Positions 42,605-51,810 are shown, numbered from the stretch's first letter. The stretch: 64,000 bases of DNA from CAYFKJ01 sp964343605 (GCA_964343605.1 CAYFKJ010000006.1:1-64000), one strand, 5' to 3'. Numbers and translations: made by a program. Notes: a model not told the origin generated them from the sequence alone.

Positions 42605-43444
42605 TTGAAAGTGTCCTGGCTGCCGGGGTCGATCCGCGCCGCACTGGCGCTATTGTGGACCGGGGCGCTGCTGCCGCCCCAACTCCTGGCCGTGCGCTGG
42701 AGCCCGCGCGCCGCGCGGTTCATCCCCCAGCTCTACCACAAGGGGGCTGCCCGAATTCTCGGCCTTTCGCTGGAGGTCGAGGGCGAACCCGTTGGCGCCG
42801 CGCCTGTTCTCTTCGTGGTGAACCACGTCTCATGGGTCGATATCGTCGTCCTGGGCAGCGTGCTTCAGGCGGGGTTCGTCGCCAAAAGCGAGGTGAAAGG
42901 CTGGCCCGGCGTCGGTTTGCTGGCTCGACTTCAGGGCACCGTTTTCATCGAGCGTCGTCCGCACAAGATCCGCGGCCAGGCCGACCAGGTGACGCGGGCG
43001 CTGAAAGGCGGCCGCCGGCTTATCCTGTTTCCCGAGGGCACCAGCAACGACGGCAACCGCGTACTGCCGTTCCGCAGCGGTTTCTTTTCCGTCGCCGAGC
43101 GCTGGGACGGGCCTGAGGCGTTGCCCGTCCAGCCGGTAAGCCTGAGTTACGTTCGTAACAAGGGCTTGCCGCTCCTGCGGGCGAGGCGGCCGGATGTCGC
43201 TTGGTACGGCGATATGGAACTGGCCCCCCATCTTTGGGCGATGCTGTGCCGGGGCGGGGGTTTGACGGTTCGCCTGGAATTTCATCCCGCCGTGAGGGCG
43301 GGCGAATTTTCAACCCGCAAAGCGCTGGCCGAGCATTGCCGAAACGTCGTTCGCAACGGCGTGTCAGGCGCGGTTTCCGGTCGTTCCGGGGCGCTTGCGA
43401 AGCTTGACATAGACTTATCGAGTGCGCATGTTTCTAAGGCGTAA
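42605..43444 (+). CDS. 1-acyl-sn-glycerol-3-phosphate acyltransferase (PlsC-like)
   Basis: 279-residue membrane-associated acyltransferase making phosphatidic acid, or an alternative acyl acceptor. NHVSWVDI holds the catalytic H-x4-D motif and LFPEGTS the glycerol-phosphate motif. A hydrophobic N-terminal segment precedes it. Start is TTG at 42605 or GTG at 42611; no ATG is available. The gene follows fur by 18 bp and precedes miaB, in the common order of the class. Confidence 0.9.
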   Translation: MKVSWLPGSIRAALALLWTGALLPPQLLAVRWSPRAARFIPQLYHKGAARILGLSLEVEGEPVGAAPVLFVVNHVSWVDIVVLGSVLQAGFVAKSEVKGWPGVGLLARLQGTVFIERRPHKIRGQADQVTRALKGGRRLILFPEGTSNDGNRVLPFRSGFFSVAERWDGPEALPVQPVSLSYVRNKGLPLLRARRPDVAWYGDMELAPHLWAMLCRGGGLTVRLEFHPAVRAGEFSTRKALAEHCRNVVRNGVSGAVSGRSGALAKLDIDLSSAHVSKA

Positions 43445-43479
43445 CTGTTGTGGCGCGCGCCTGAATCGCGGCACCCGTA

Positions 43480-44877
43480 TTGGAACTAAAGCAACCGACC
43501 TTGATTAAGCAGGCTCCGAGCCCAAAGAAGCTGCACATCCGGACATACGGGTGTCAGATGAATGTGTACGATTCCGGGCGCATGGCGGATCTGCTCAAAC
43601 CGCTGGGATTCGTCGCGTCGGATGATGCCGAGGACGCCGACATGGTGATTCTCAATACCTGTCACATCCGGGAAAAAGCGGCTGAAAAGATCTATTCCGA
43701 ACTGGGCAGGCTGAAGACCTTTAAGCAAAACCTGGCTGCCCGCGGCAGGCACATGGTCATCGCCGTGGCCGGCTGCGTGGCGCAGGCCGAAGGCGAGGAG
43801 GTGACGCGCCGCGCGCCCTGGGTGGATATGGTGTTCGGACCGCAGGCCTATCATCACCTGCCCGACATGGTGCAGGCGGCGGCCCGGCAGGGCGGCATCA
43901 TCGATACGGAATTCCCGGCGCAACCGAAATTCGACGGCTTACCCGAATCGGTCGAGGTGAAGGGTTCCAGCGCGTTCCTGACCGTCCAGGAGGGTTGCGA
44001 CAAGTTCTGCACCTTCTGCGTCGTACCGTATACGCGCGGGGCCGAATATTCCCGGCCCGTGCGGGACGTGATCGACGAAGCCGCCCGGCTGGTTGAGGCC
44101 GGCGCGGTGGAAATCACCCTCCTCGGGCAGAACGTCAACGCCTATCACGGTGCGGCCGCCGAAGGCTCCGCCTGGTCGCTTGGCCGGCTCATGTCGGGGC
44201 TGTCGGAAGTACCCGGCCTGAGGCGCCTGCGGTATACCACGTCCCACCCGCTCGACATGGATGCCGAGTTAGTGGCGGCGCACCGCGACAACGAAGTCCT
44301 GATGCCCTATCTGCACCTGCCTGTGCAGTCGGGATCCGATGGGGTCCTGACGGCCATGAACCGGCGACACCGGGCCGCAGATTATCTCACCGTTATCGAG
44401 GCCTTGCGCGCCGCCCGGCCCGATATCGCCATTTCCGGCGACTTCATCGTCGGCTTTCCCGGAGAGAGCGATGCCGATTTCCGGGCGACGCTGGATCTGG
44501 TCCGTGAAGTCAAGTACGCCAGCGCCTATTCCTTCAAGTACAGCCCCCGCCCCGGCACGCCGGCGGCGGCGCTTGAGGATCAGGTGCCAGAAGACGTCAA
44601 GACCGAACGGCTGGCGGTCCTTCAGGAATTGCTCGATGCCCAGCAGCTCGCCTTTAACCAGACGACGGTGGGGCGGGATACGGAGGTGCTGCTGGAGCGT
44701 GAGGGCAAGCGCCGGGGCCAGCTTGTCGGCCGCAGTCCGTACATGCAGGCGGTGCATGTCGACGGCGCCCACGCAGCCGGCCTCGAAACGGGGACGATTG
44801 CATCGGTGTGCATCGAGGCCGCCCACCCCAACAGCGTCCGCGCGGTGCCCACCGGAACCGAGGCGAACGCCGCCTGA
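43480..44877 (+). CDS. miaB: tRNA (N6-isopentenyl adenosine37-C2)-methylthiotransferase MiaB
   Basis: 465-residue radical SAM methylthiotransferase acting on i6A37 in tRNA. The UPF0004 domain carries the auxiliary cluster ligands in RTYGCQMNVYDS, LNTCHIREKA and AVAGCVAQ, the radical SAM motif is CDKFCTFC, and TRAM begins near residue 385. Start must be non-ATG, because an in-frame TGA at 43462 precedes TTG 43480 (or TTG 43501). It is 15 bp before phoH. Confidence 0.96.
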   Translation: MELKQPTLIKQAPSPKKLHIRTYGCQMNVYDSGRMADLLKPLGFVASDDAEDADMVILNTCHIREKAAEKIYSELGRLKTFKQNLAARGRHMVIAVAGCVAQAEGEEVTRRAPWVDMVFGPQAYHHLPDMVQAAARQGGIIDTEFPAQPKFDGLPESVEVKGSSAFLTVQEGCDKFCTFCVVPYTRGAEYSRPVRDVIDEAARLVEAGAVEITLLGQNVNAYHGAAAEGSAWSLGRLMSGLSEVPGLRRLRYTTSHPLDMDAELVAAHRDNEVLMPYLHLPVQSGSDGVLTAMNRRHRAADYLTVIEALRAARPDIAISGDFIVGFPGESDADFRATLDLVREVKYASAYSFKYSPRPGTPAAALEDQVPEDVKTERLAVLQELLDAQQLAFNQTTVGRDTEVLLEREGKRRGQLVGRSPYMQAVHVDGAHAAGLETGTIASVCIEAAHPNSVRAVPTGTEANAA

Positions 44878-44892
44878 ACCCGAAATGGAGGG

Positions 44893-45921
44893 ATGGAAGA
44901 CAGCTTGAAAGCAGTACAGAACGCAGGGTCGGGCGATCAGCCCCTGGTGATGGATTTCGACGACAACCGGTTGCTCCTTGAGCTTTTCGGCGAACATGAC
45001 CGCAACCTTGCCCGCATCGAGCAACGCTTGAACGTTTCACTGTCTTCGCGCGGCAACCGCGTTTCCATTCAAGGCAGTCCGAGTTCCCGGGCGGCGACCA
45101 AAACGGTTCTCGAGGACCTCTACGCGCGCCTCAAGAAGGGCCATGCCCTGGACAAGGGCGAGGTTGACGGTGCGATCCGTATGGCCGAGGCGGCGGCGTT
45201 GGGTAACGGGCCCAAGCTTTCCATTGCGTCCGAGGAGATCATGATCCGGACGCCCAAGCGGATGATCACGCCGCGGACACCGGTTCAGGCCGAGTATGTC
45301 GCCCAGCTGCGCAAACGGGAACTGGCCTTCGGGATCGGTCCCGCAGGTACCGGCAAGACCTTTCTCGCCGTGGCGATTGCCGTGGAAATGCTGATGGACG
45401 GATCGGTCGAACGCATCGTCCTCTCGCGTCCGGCGGTCGAGGCCGGTGAGCGGCTGGGCTTTTTGCCCGGTGACATGCGGGAAAAAATCGACCCCTATCT
45501 GCGTCCGCTCTATGACGCCCTGCACTACATGATGCCCGGCGATCAGGTCATGCGGCGGCTGGAAAGCGACGAAATCGAGGTTGCCCCGGTGGCCTTCATG
45601 CGCGGCCGGACGCTGACGAACGCTTACATCATCGTCGACGAGGCGCAAAACACTACGCCCGTGCAGATGAAGATGCTTCTGACACGACTCGGCGAGGGCA
45701 GCCGGATGGTGGTGAACGGCGATCTAAGCCAGGTCGACCTGCCGCGCGGCACGCGTTCGGGATTGGCGGATGCCGCGGAGGCTCTCTCGGGCATCAGCGA
45801 GGTCAACATCGTGCGCTTTTCGGATGCCGACGTGGTGCGTCATGATTTGGTTACGCGGATCGTCAAGGCTTACGACCAGCATGAGCGCAAAGGCAACGAA
45901 GGGAGAAAGGACGAAGGCTAG
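44893..45921 (+). CDS. ybeZ: PhoH family ATPase (YbeZ)
   Basis: 342-residue ATPase. Walker A is GPAGTGKT near residue 155, and Walker B is AYIIVDEAQN near residue 240. Conserved genomic neighbours ybeY and corC are the next genes, as in most Proteobacteria; YbeZ interacts with YbeY in ribosome metabolism in E. coli. GGAGGG precedes the ATG. The physiological nucleic acid target is not known from sequence. Confidence 0.94.
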   Translation: MEDSLKAVQNAGSGDQPLVMDFDDNRLLLELFGEHDRNLARIEQRLNVSLSSRGNRVSIQGSPSSRAATKTVLEDLYARLKKGHALDKGEVDGAIRMAEAAALGNGPKLSIASEEIMIRTPKRMITPRTPVQAEYVAQLRKRELAFGIGPAGTGKTFLAVAIAVEMLMDGSVERIVLSRPAVEAGERLGFLPGDMREKIDPYLRPLYDALHYMMPGDQVMRRLESDEIEVAPVAFMRGRTLTNAYIIVDEAQNTTPVQMKMLLTRLGEGSRMVVNGDLSQVDLPRGTRSGLADAAEALSGISEVNIVRFSDADVVRHDLVTRIVKAYDQHERKGNEGRKDEG

Positions 45922-45924
45922 GAT

Positions 45925-46473
45925 ATGCCGGGAGATTCCACTGACAATAACGACAATCGTCCCGCGATTGACGTGTCGGTCATGTGTCCGGATTGGCAAA
46001 ACGCGCTGCCCGATGCCGCGGCGGCCTGCGCGCGCGCTGCGGAAGCGGTGTTCACGGTCGTGACGCCCGATTTGCCGGACGGTGCGGAGGTTTCCCTGGC
46101 ACTTGCCGACGACGCCATGATTCGGGACCTTAACCGCGACTACCGGGGCCAGGACAAGGCCACCAACGTTTTGTCGTTCGCCCTCAACGATACCGCGCCC
46201 GCCGAAGCAGACGTCGGTGCGGACGGCATGTTGGGCGACGTCGTGCTGGCCTTTGAAACGATTTCGCGGGAAGCGGACGATCAGGCGAAATCGCTCCCGG
46301 ATCACCTCGCTCACATGGTTGTTCACGGTGTCCTTCATCTGCTTGGTTTTGACCACGAAACGGATGCCGAAGCGAGGGAGATGGAGGCGCTGGAAGTTTC
46401 GATCCTGTCCGGTCTCGGGATAGCGGATCCTTACGATTCCACGCCCACGCAGATGAAACAGGGTGCACGATGA
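45925..46473 (+). CDS. ybeY: Endoribonuclease YbeY (rRNA maturation)
   Basis: 182-residue metal-dependent RNase for 16S rRNA 3' processing. HGVLHLLGFDH is the H-x3-H-x5-H zinc site. It lies 3 bp after ybeZ and overlaps corC by four bases, so the operon is tightly coupled. Confidence 0.96.
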   Translation: MPGDSTDNNDNRPAIDVSVMCPDWQNALPDAAAACARAAEAVFTVVTPDLPDGAEVSLALADDAMIRDLNRDYRGQDKATNVLSFALNDTAPAEADVGADGMLGDVVLAFETISREADDQAKSLPDHLAHMVVHGVLHLLGFDHETDAEAREMEALEVSILSGLGIADPYDSTPTQMKQGAR

Positions 46474-47408
46474 GCAATCCCTCAGGCAGCCTCGGTTCCG
46501 GTCAAGGCGACATCAACGGCGAACAGGGCCAACGCGGCGCGTTGGACTGGCTGCGCAGCCTGCTGCGTGGCAGAAACGGCGACGCCAACCTGCGCGAAAC
46601 CCTGGAAGAACTCATCGAGGAAAGCGATCTCGACGCCAAGTCGGCGGAGCCGATCAACGCCGAAGAGCGCCTGATGCTCATGAATATCCTCGACCTTGCC
46701 GAACTGCGGGTCGACGATGTCATGGTGCCGCGCGCCGATATTATCGCGCTGGAGGCCTCGACCGGGCTGGACGCCATGGTAGAGGTTTTCCACGCCGAGC
46801 TTCACTCCCGCATGCCGGTGTACCGCAAAAACCTGGATGACGTCTTCGGCATGGTCCACATCAAGGATCTGCTGAGCTTTTGGGACCGCCGGGAGGAGTT
46901 CAGCCTGCGCCGCATGGCGCGAGACGTCCTGTTCGTGCCGCCCACCATGCCGGTGCTGGATCTTCTGCTGAAGATGCGGGCAACGCGTATTCACATGGCC
47001 GTCGTGGTCGATGAATACGGCGGCACCGACGGCCTGGTGACGATTGAGGACCTGGTCGAGGAGATCGTGGGCGAAATTGAAGACGAACACGACCAGGTCG
47101 AGGGTCCCCTCATGGTGGCCGGGCCCGACGGCGCCATCGATGCCGACGCCAGGGCGCCGATCGAGGAGTTCGAAAGTGAGGTGGAACTGGACCTGTTGCC
47201 CGACGACCGCGACGAGGATGTCGATACCCTCGGCGGTCTTGTCTTTTCGCTGCTGGGACGCGTGCCGCAGCGCGGAGAGTTGGTGACCCATCCCGCCGGA
47301 CTGGAATTTGAAATCCTCGACGCCGACCCAAGGCGGGTGAAGCGCCTACGCGTCCGCCGGCTGCACACGGGCGACAACGACCCGGAACCGGTGCGATCCG
47401 GCAAATGA
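46470..47408 (+). CDS. corC: CorC/TlyC-type CBS-domain protein
   Basis: 312-residue cytosolic protein with two CBS domains (VPRADIIALE about residue 85; FVPPTMPVLDLLLKMRATRIHMAVVVDEYGG) and a C-terminal CorC_HlyC domain. E. coli CorC/YbeX supports magnesium and cobalt efflux or ribosome function. It overlaps ybeY and lnt by four bases each, so the gene is part of the ybeZ-ybeY-corC-lnt operon. Confidence 0.93.
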   Translation: MSNPSGSLGSGQGDINGEQGQRGALDWLRSLLRGRNGDANLRETLEELIEESDLDAKSAEPINAEERLMLMNILDLAELRVDDVMVPRADIIALEASTGLDAMVEVFHAELHSRMPVYRKNLDDVFGMVHIKDLLSFWDRREEFSLRRMARDVLFVPPTMPVLDLLLKMRATRIHMAVVVDEYGGTDGLVTIEDLVEEIVGEIEDEHDQVEGPLMVAGPDGAIDADARAPIEEFESEVELDLLPDDRDEDVDTLGGLVFSLLGRVPQRGELVTHPAGLEFEILDADPRRVKRLRVRRLHTGDNDPEPVRSGK

Positions 47409-48976
47409 CGGCCTGGGCCGTCGCCGTGGGCCGCTTGACCGGTTGGCGGCGATACCTCACCTCGTTCGGTTTTGGCGCCGCGGCGACCCTGGCGATGGCA
47501 CCGCTTCATGTCGTACCGGTTCTGATCATTTCATTCACGGGCTTTCTCTGGCTGCTGGCTGCAGCCGATCGCCGCCGCACGGTGTTTGCGCTCGGCTGGT
47601 GGTTCGGCTTCGGCTATTTCGTCTCCGGGCTTTACTGGATGGGTTCGGCGTTTCTCGTGGAGGCCGACAAGTTTGCCTGGATGCTGCCGTTCGCCATCAT
47701 GGGGCTGCCGGCGATCCTGGGCCTGTTCACTGGCGCTGCGGCGTTGACCGCCCGCTTTCTTGAACGACTCGGCCTCGGTGAGATCGCCGCGTTCGCGCTG
47801 GCCTGGTCGGTGTTCGAGTGGATCCGCGGGCATGCCTTCACCGGCTTTCCCTGGAACCTTACCGGGTATGCCTGGGCGGGGACGGAAGCCGTGCTGCAGA
47901 GCGTCGCCTACATCGGTATCTACGGCCTGAGCTTTCTCACCGTCGCCGCGGCGGCGGCGCCCGCCTCACTGGGTTTGCCGGGCGGCGGGGCGAGATTCGG
48001 AAAATCCTGGCTCCCCAGCGCTCTTGCCGCGCTCTGTTTCGTTTTCCTCTGGGCGGCGGGAAGTGCAAGGCTCTCGGAGCACCCGGCTGCCGACGTCGAA
48101 GGCGTGCGGTTGCGCATCGTACAAGCGGCCATTCCGCAGCACCTGAAATGGCTGCCTGAACTTCGGCGCGGCCATCTCGAACGCCTGCTGCAGATGACGT
48201 CCGAACCCGGCATCGATGCCGTCAGCCATGTGATCTGGCCGGAAACCGCCATCCCCTACCTGTTCGGCAGGGATCCGGCGTTGAGCGGACTGCTCGGCGG
48301 CGCGGTCAGGCCGGGCGGTCTGCTGATTACCGGGGCGCAGCGGACGACCGCGAAACGGGAACAGAAGCTCCGCGTCTGGAACAGCGCCGTCGCCGTCGAT
48401 TCCGCCGGCGGATTGCAGGAGAGCTACGACAAGTTCCACCTCGTGCCGTTCGGCGAATACGTGCCTTTCAGGGGCTTGCTGGCGACGCTCGGCGTCGAAC
48501 GCCTTACCGCCGGCCGCGGCGACTTTCAGACCGGCCCCGGTCCCAGCACGATCCGGTGGCCGGGCCTGCCTCCGGCCAGTCCCCTGATATGCTACGAGGC
48601 GATATTTCCCGGTGACGTCACCGACCCCGGCGACCGCCCGGGCTGGCTGCTGAATTTGACCAATGACGGTTGGTTCGGTCGGACCGCCGGCCCCTACCAG
48701 CATTTCGCCGCGGCCCGGACGCGGGCGGTCGAGGAAGGCCTTGCCCTCGTCAGATCTGCCAATACCGGCATCTCGGCTATCGTCGGGCCGCTGGGCCGGG
48801 TTCGCGGATCGCTCGGTCTCGGCGCATCGGGTAATCTTGACGGAGCGCTGCCCAAATCGCTCGATGAGCCGACCTTATTTGCCCGATGGGGAGACTGGTC
48901 GCTCCTTGGCCTCGCACTGGTATTGATCGCGGGTTCGGTCCTGGTTTCGGGGCGCCGCATCGTATCCGGCAGCTAA
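47405..48976 (+). CDS. lnt: Apolipoprotein N-acyltransferase
   Basis: 523-residue inner-membrane enzyme completing lipoprotein maturation by N-acylation of the N-terminal Cys. About 6 helices precede the nitrilase-fold periplasmic domain, with the catalytic triad Glu in WPETAIPY, Lys in DKFHLVPFGEY and Cys in ICYEAIFPG. It ends 96 bp before the next regulator. It serves the lipoproteins seen here (LpoA-like, BON). Confidence 0.95.
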   Translation: MTAWAVAVGRLTGWRRYLTSFGFGAAATLAMAPLHVVPVLIISFTGFLWLLAAADRRRTVFALGWWFGFGYFVSGLYWMGSAFLVEADKFAWMLPFAIMGLPAILGLFTGAAALTARFLERLGLGEIAAFALAWSVFEWIRGHAFTGFPWNLTGYAWAGTEAVLQSVAYIGIYGLSFLTVAAAAAPASLGLPGGGARFGKSWLPSALAALCFVFLWAAGSARLSEHPAADVEGVRLRIVQAAIPQHLKWLPELRRGHLERLLQMTSEPGIDAVSHVIWPETAIPYLFGRDPALSGLLGGAVRPGGLLITGAQRTTAKREQKLRVWNSAVAVDSAGGLQESYDKFHLVPFGEYVPFRGLLATLGVERLTAGRGDFQTGPGPSTIRWPGLPPASPLICYEAIFPGDVTDPGDRPGWLLNLTNDGWFGRTAGPYQHFAAARTRAVEEGLALVRSANTGISAIVGPLGRVRGSLGLGASGNLDGALPKSLDEPTLFARWGDWSLLGLALVLIAGSVLVSGRRIVSGS

Positions 48977-49022
48977 CAAAAAGCGGGTTCACTCCTCGCC
49001 CTTGCGTCGACCTTCGTTCTCA

Positions 49023-49036
49023 CATACACATGTATG
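49023..49036. promoter_or_regulatory. CATACA-N2-TGTATG inverted repeat upstream of the XRE gene
   Basis: CATACA (49023-49028) and TGTATG (49031-49036) with a CA spacer lie 37 bp before the regulator start. Candidate operator for autoregulation. Confidence 0.4.
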
Positions 49037-49072
49037 CATTGTTGAACCGGGGGAGTTGTTGGGGAGGTCCGA

Positions 49073-49504
49073 TTGGCCAAGAAGCCTAATCCCGTTGACG
49101 TTCACGTCGGCGGACGCATGCGTTTGCGTCGTACATTACTGGGATATAGTCAGGAAAAACTCGGCAAAGCCGTCGGCCTGACGTTTCAGCAGATTCAGAA
49201 ATACGAACGCGGCGCCAACCGCATTGGCGCCAGCCGCCTTTATCAATTTTCAAAAATCCTCGACGTTCCCGTAGCCTTTTTTTACGACGACATGCCGGCG
49301 GAAGTTGACGAAGCCCAGCCGGGGTTGGCCGAGGACGACGGTACGCCGTTCGACCAGCAGCAATTCACTCGTCGCGAAACCCTCAAATTGGTGCGGGCCT
49401 ACTACGCCATCGCCGATCCGGCCATTCGGCACCGCATATACGAGCTCACGCGTTCCGTCGCCCAGATGGACGAAAACGTCGAACTGGATCTGGACGGCGA
49501 TTAA
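49073..49504 (+). CDS. XRE-family helix-turn-helix regulator upstream of metK
   Basis: 143-residue protein. HTH at about residues 14-70 (RMRLRRTLLGYSQEKLGKAVGLTFQQIQKYERGANRIGASRLYQFSKIL). The C-terminus is acidic and helical. It resembles the conserved alphaproteobacterial regulator that lies between lnt and metK (PraR-type in rhizobia), so the position supports the family call. Start is TTG with GGGGAGG at proper spacing. Target genes are unknown. Confidence 0.88.
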   Translation: MAKKPNPVDVHVGGRMRLRRTLLGYSQEKLGKAVGLTFQQIQKYERGANRIGASRLYQFSKILDVPVAFFYDDMPAEVDEAQPGLAEDDGTPFDQQQFTRRETLKLVRAYYAIADPAIRHRIYELTRSVAQMDENVELDLDGD

Positions 49505-49742
49505 CGAAACCCGGGGTCTTGTGGAATTTGCGTCTCGGTGTCGAGCGCCGACTTCCGAATTGAATTGACTTGACCGCACCGGCAAAGATTGTCAAAAGGT
49601 CTGCGCCGCACTTTTTCGGCCGTGGAAGATTTGGATCGCTTGCCGCCACGTTAAATACCGTCGCTAAGTGGTGCGGACCGGCGTTCTGCCGAAGACGCTC
49701 CTGATCCATAATTGTTGGCAATGTCGATCGGAGGAGTATCCC

Positions 49743-50912
49743 GTGCCGAGATCCGAATACCTGTTTACCAGTGAGTCCGTTTCCGAAGGCCATCCCGACA
49801 AGGTCTGCGACCGCATTTCGGACGCCGTTGTTGATACGTTCTTAGCAGCCGAGGCCGAGGCTCGCGTCGCCGTCGAGACACTGGTCACAACCAATCGCAT
49901 CGTGCTGGCCGGTGAGGTTCGGGGTCCTGATTCCATTACCCATGACCACCTTGAGGAAGTCGCCCGCGCGGCGGTGAAGGATATCGGTTACGAACAAGAC
50001 GGCTTTCACTGGAAGAATTCCGACGTTTCCGTGCACGTCCATTCCCAGTCCACGGATATCGCCCAGGGCGTCGACGCCGCGGGCAACAAGGATGAGGGTG
50101 CCGGCGATCAAGGCATCATGTTCGGTTATGCCTGTCGCGAAACCGAGGTTTTGATGCCCGCCCCGATCCATCTTTCGCACAGCATTCTGCGGTCCATGGC
50201 AGAAGCCCGCCACTCCGGAGCGCAACCGGGGTTGCTGCCGGATTCGAAGAGCCAGGTGACGCTGAAATACGAGAACGGCAAGCCCGTGGGAGCGACCTCC
50301 GTCGTCGTCTCGACCCAGCACACCGCCGATCTCGACCAGGCCGAGGTCAAGGAAATCGTCCGGCCGTACGTCGAAGAGGTCCTGCCCAACGGCTGGATGT
50401 GTCCCGAGGACGAATTTTACGTCAACCCGACCGGCCGTTTCGTCATCGGTGGACCCGACGGGGATGCCGGTCTGACCGGGCGCAAGATCATCGTCGATAC
50501 CTATGGCGGTGCCGCCCCGCACGGCGGCGGCGCTTTTTCAGGCAAGGATCCGACGAAGGTTGACCGCTCGGCCGCCTATGCCGCGCGCTATCTCGCCAAG
50601 AACGTCGTCGGCGCCGAGCTTGCCGAACGCTGCACAATCCAACTCGCCTACGCCATCGGCGTTTCCAAACCGCTTTCGGTCTATGTCGACACCCACGGCA
50701 CCGGCAAGGTCGACGAAGCCAAGCTTGAGGGCGCGCTGGGCGAGGCCTTCGACCTCAGCCCGCGCGGCATTCGCGAACACCTGCAGCTAAGCCGCCCGAT
50801 CTATGCCCGGACCAGCGCCTACGGCCATTTCGGCCGCTCGCCCGATCCGGACGGCGGATTTTCCTGGGAGAAACTCGATCTCGTCGACGCCCTCCATGGA
50901 GCGCTTTCCTAA
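49743..50912 (+). CDS. metK: S-adenosylmethionine synthetase
   Basis: 389-residue enzyme making SAM from ATP and methionine. Motifs: EGHPDKVCDRISDA, GAGDQGIMFGYA, GRFVIGGPDGDAGLTGRKIIVDTYGG and GGGAFSGKDPTKVDRSAAY. It begins MPRSEYLFTSESVSEG from a GTG preceded by a strong GGAGGA. An open frame exists upstream, but homologues start here. trmB follows after 27 bp. Confidence 0.97.
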   Translation: MPRSEYLFTSESVSEGHPDKVCDRISDAVVDTFLAAEAEARVAVETLVTTNRIVLAGEVRGPDSITHDHLEEVARAAVKDIGYEQDGFHWKNSDVSVHVHSQSTDIAQGVDAAGNKDEGAGDQGIMFGYACRETEVLMPAPIHLSHSILRSMAEARHSGAQPGLLPDSKSQVTLKYENGKPVGATSVVVSTQHTADLDQAEVKEIVRPYVEEVLPNGWMCPEDEFYVNPTGRFVIGGPDGDAGLTGRKIIVDTYGGAAPHGGGAFSGKDPTKVDRSAAYAARYLAKNVVGAELAERCTIQLAYAIGVSKPLSVYVDTHGTGKVDEAKLEGALGEAFDLSPRGIREHLQLSRPIYARTSAYGHFGRSPDPDGGFSWEKLDLVDALHGALS

Positions 50913-50939
50913 TCGATCAACTCCCCGCCCCGGGTCTGC

Positions 50940-51656
50940 ATGATGACCGATCCGGGTTCGGGGAAGCGCATCCTCTACGGCCGACGCCGGGGGCACAAGC
51001 TGCGACCGGGCCGCCGGGAACTCGTCGACCAGTTGCTGCCCCACCTGGCCGTCGAACTGCCGGAAGACGGCCCGCTCGATTTGGCCGAGCTCTTTGCCGC
51101 CATGCCGAAGTCGACGGACGCCACCGTCTGGCTGGAAATCGGCTTCGGCGGCGGCGAGCACTTGGCAACCCAGGCGGAAGCGCATCGGGACGTCGCCTTT
51201 GTCGGTTGCGAGCCTTTCATCAACGGCATCGCCAGTTTGCTCAGCCACATCGAGCGGGCAAACCTCAAGAATGTGCGGATATGGGACGATGACGCCCGCC
51301 CGCTGATCGAAACAATGCCCGACGCCTCCCTTGATCGCGCGTTTTTGCTTTACCCGGACCCTTGGCCCAAAGCGCGACATGCCAAGCGCCGGTTTGTCGC
51401 GGGCGAAAATCTCGATCAATTGGCCCGGGTGCTGAAGGACGGCGCCCAACTGCGTATCGCCAGCGACCATCCGGTCTACCAGCGCTGGACACTTTGCCAA
51501 CTGACCCGGCACCCGGATTTCATCTGGACCGCCGGGCGGGCGGACGATTGGCGGCAACGGCCGGACGACTGGCCCGAGACCCGCTACGAACAGAAAGCCG
51601 TCCGCGAAGGCCGCACGCCGATGTACCTGATATTCGAGCGCCGGACGCGGCCATGA
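50940..51656 (+). CDS. trmB: tRNA (guanosine46-N7)-methyltransferase
   Basis: 238-residue SAM-dependent enzyme. WLEIGFGGGEHLATQA is the SAM motif, and PDPWPKARHAKRR is the tRNA-binding signature. It follows metK, which supplies its methyl donor. Confidence 0.96.
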   Translation: MMTDPGSGKRILYGRRRGHKLRPGRRELVDQLLPHLAVELPEDGPLDLAELFAAMPKSTDATVWLEIGFGGGEHLATQAEAHRDVAFVGCEPFINGIASLLSHIERANLKNVRIWDDDARPLIETMPDASLDRAFLLYPDPWPKARHAKRRFVAGENLDQLARVLKDGAQLRIASDHPVYQRWTLCQLTRHPDFIWTAGRADDWRQRPDDWPETRYEQKAVREGRTPMYLIFERRTRP

Positions 51657-51675
51657 AGCATTTCCGATTCACTAC

Positions 51676-51704
51676 TTGAAATTCCCGGGCGATCGGCGCA
51701 TATT
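51676..51704 (+). promoter_or_regulatory. Sigma-70 promoter candidate before the rimP leader
   Basis: TTGAAA (51676-51681), a 17-nt spacer and CATATT (51699-51704). Predicted start near 51711. Confidence 0.45.
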
Positions 51705-51710
51705 CCCCTC

Positions 51711-51810
51711 CGTTAGCGTTTGCTGTATCCGCAGTAACCCGGTCTTGAGGTGATCGGGACCAGGAAAACCCGACAACAAGACAATAGGTGGGTCGCGACC
51801 CGCCTTTTTT
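51711..51810 (+). ncRNA. Candidate 100-nt terminated leader or sRNA upstream of rimP
   Basis: A transcript from the promoter at 51676-51704 would be about 100 nt and end at an intrinsic terminator. It contains a partial stem CCCGGTC/GACCAGG near 51738-51763. No recognised family. It may attenuate the rimP-nusA operon or be a separate small RNA. Confidence 0.35.
51787..51810 (+). terminator. Intrinsic terminator between trmB and rimP
   Basis: GGTGGGTC (51787-51794) pairs with GACCCGCC (51797-51804) with one G-T pair, followed by six T. Flanking ACAATA and TATTGT extend it. It sits about 86 nt before the rimP ATG. Confidence 0.75.

Noticed and set aside
49505..49742. SAM-II riboswitch at metK
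   Set aside because: The expected conserved pseudoknot bases could not be aligned. Kept as a weak leader observation only.
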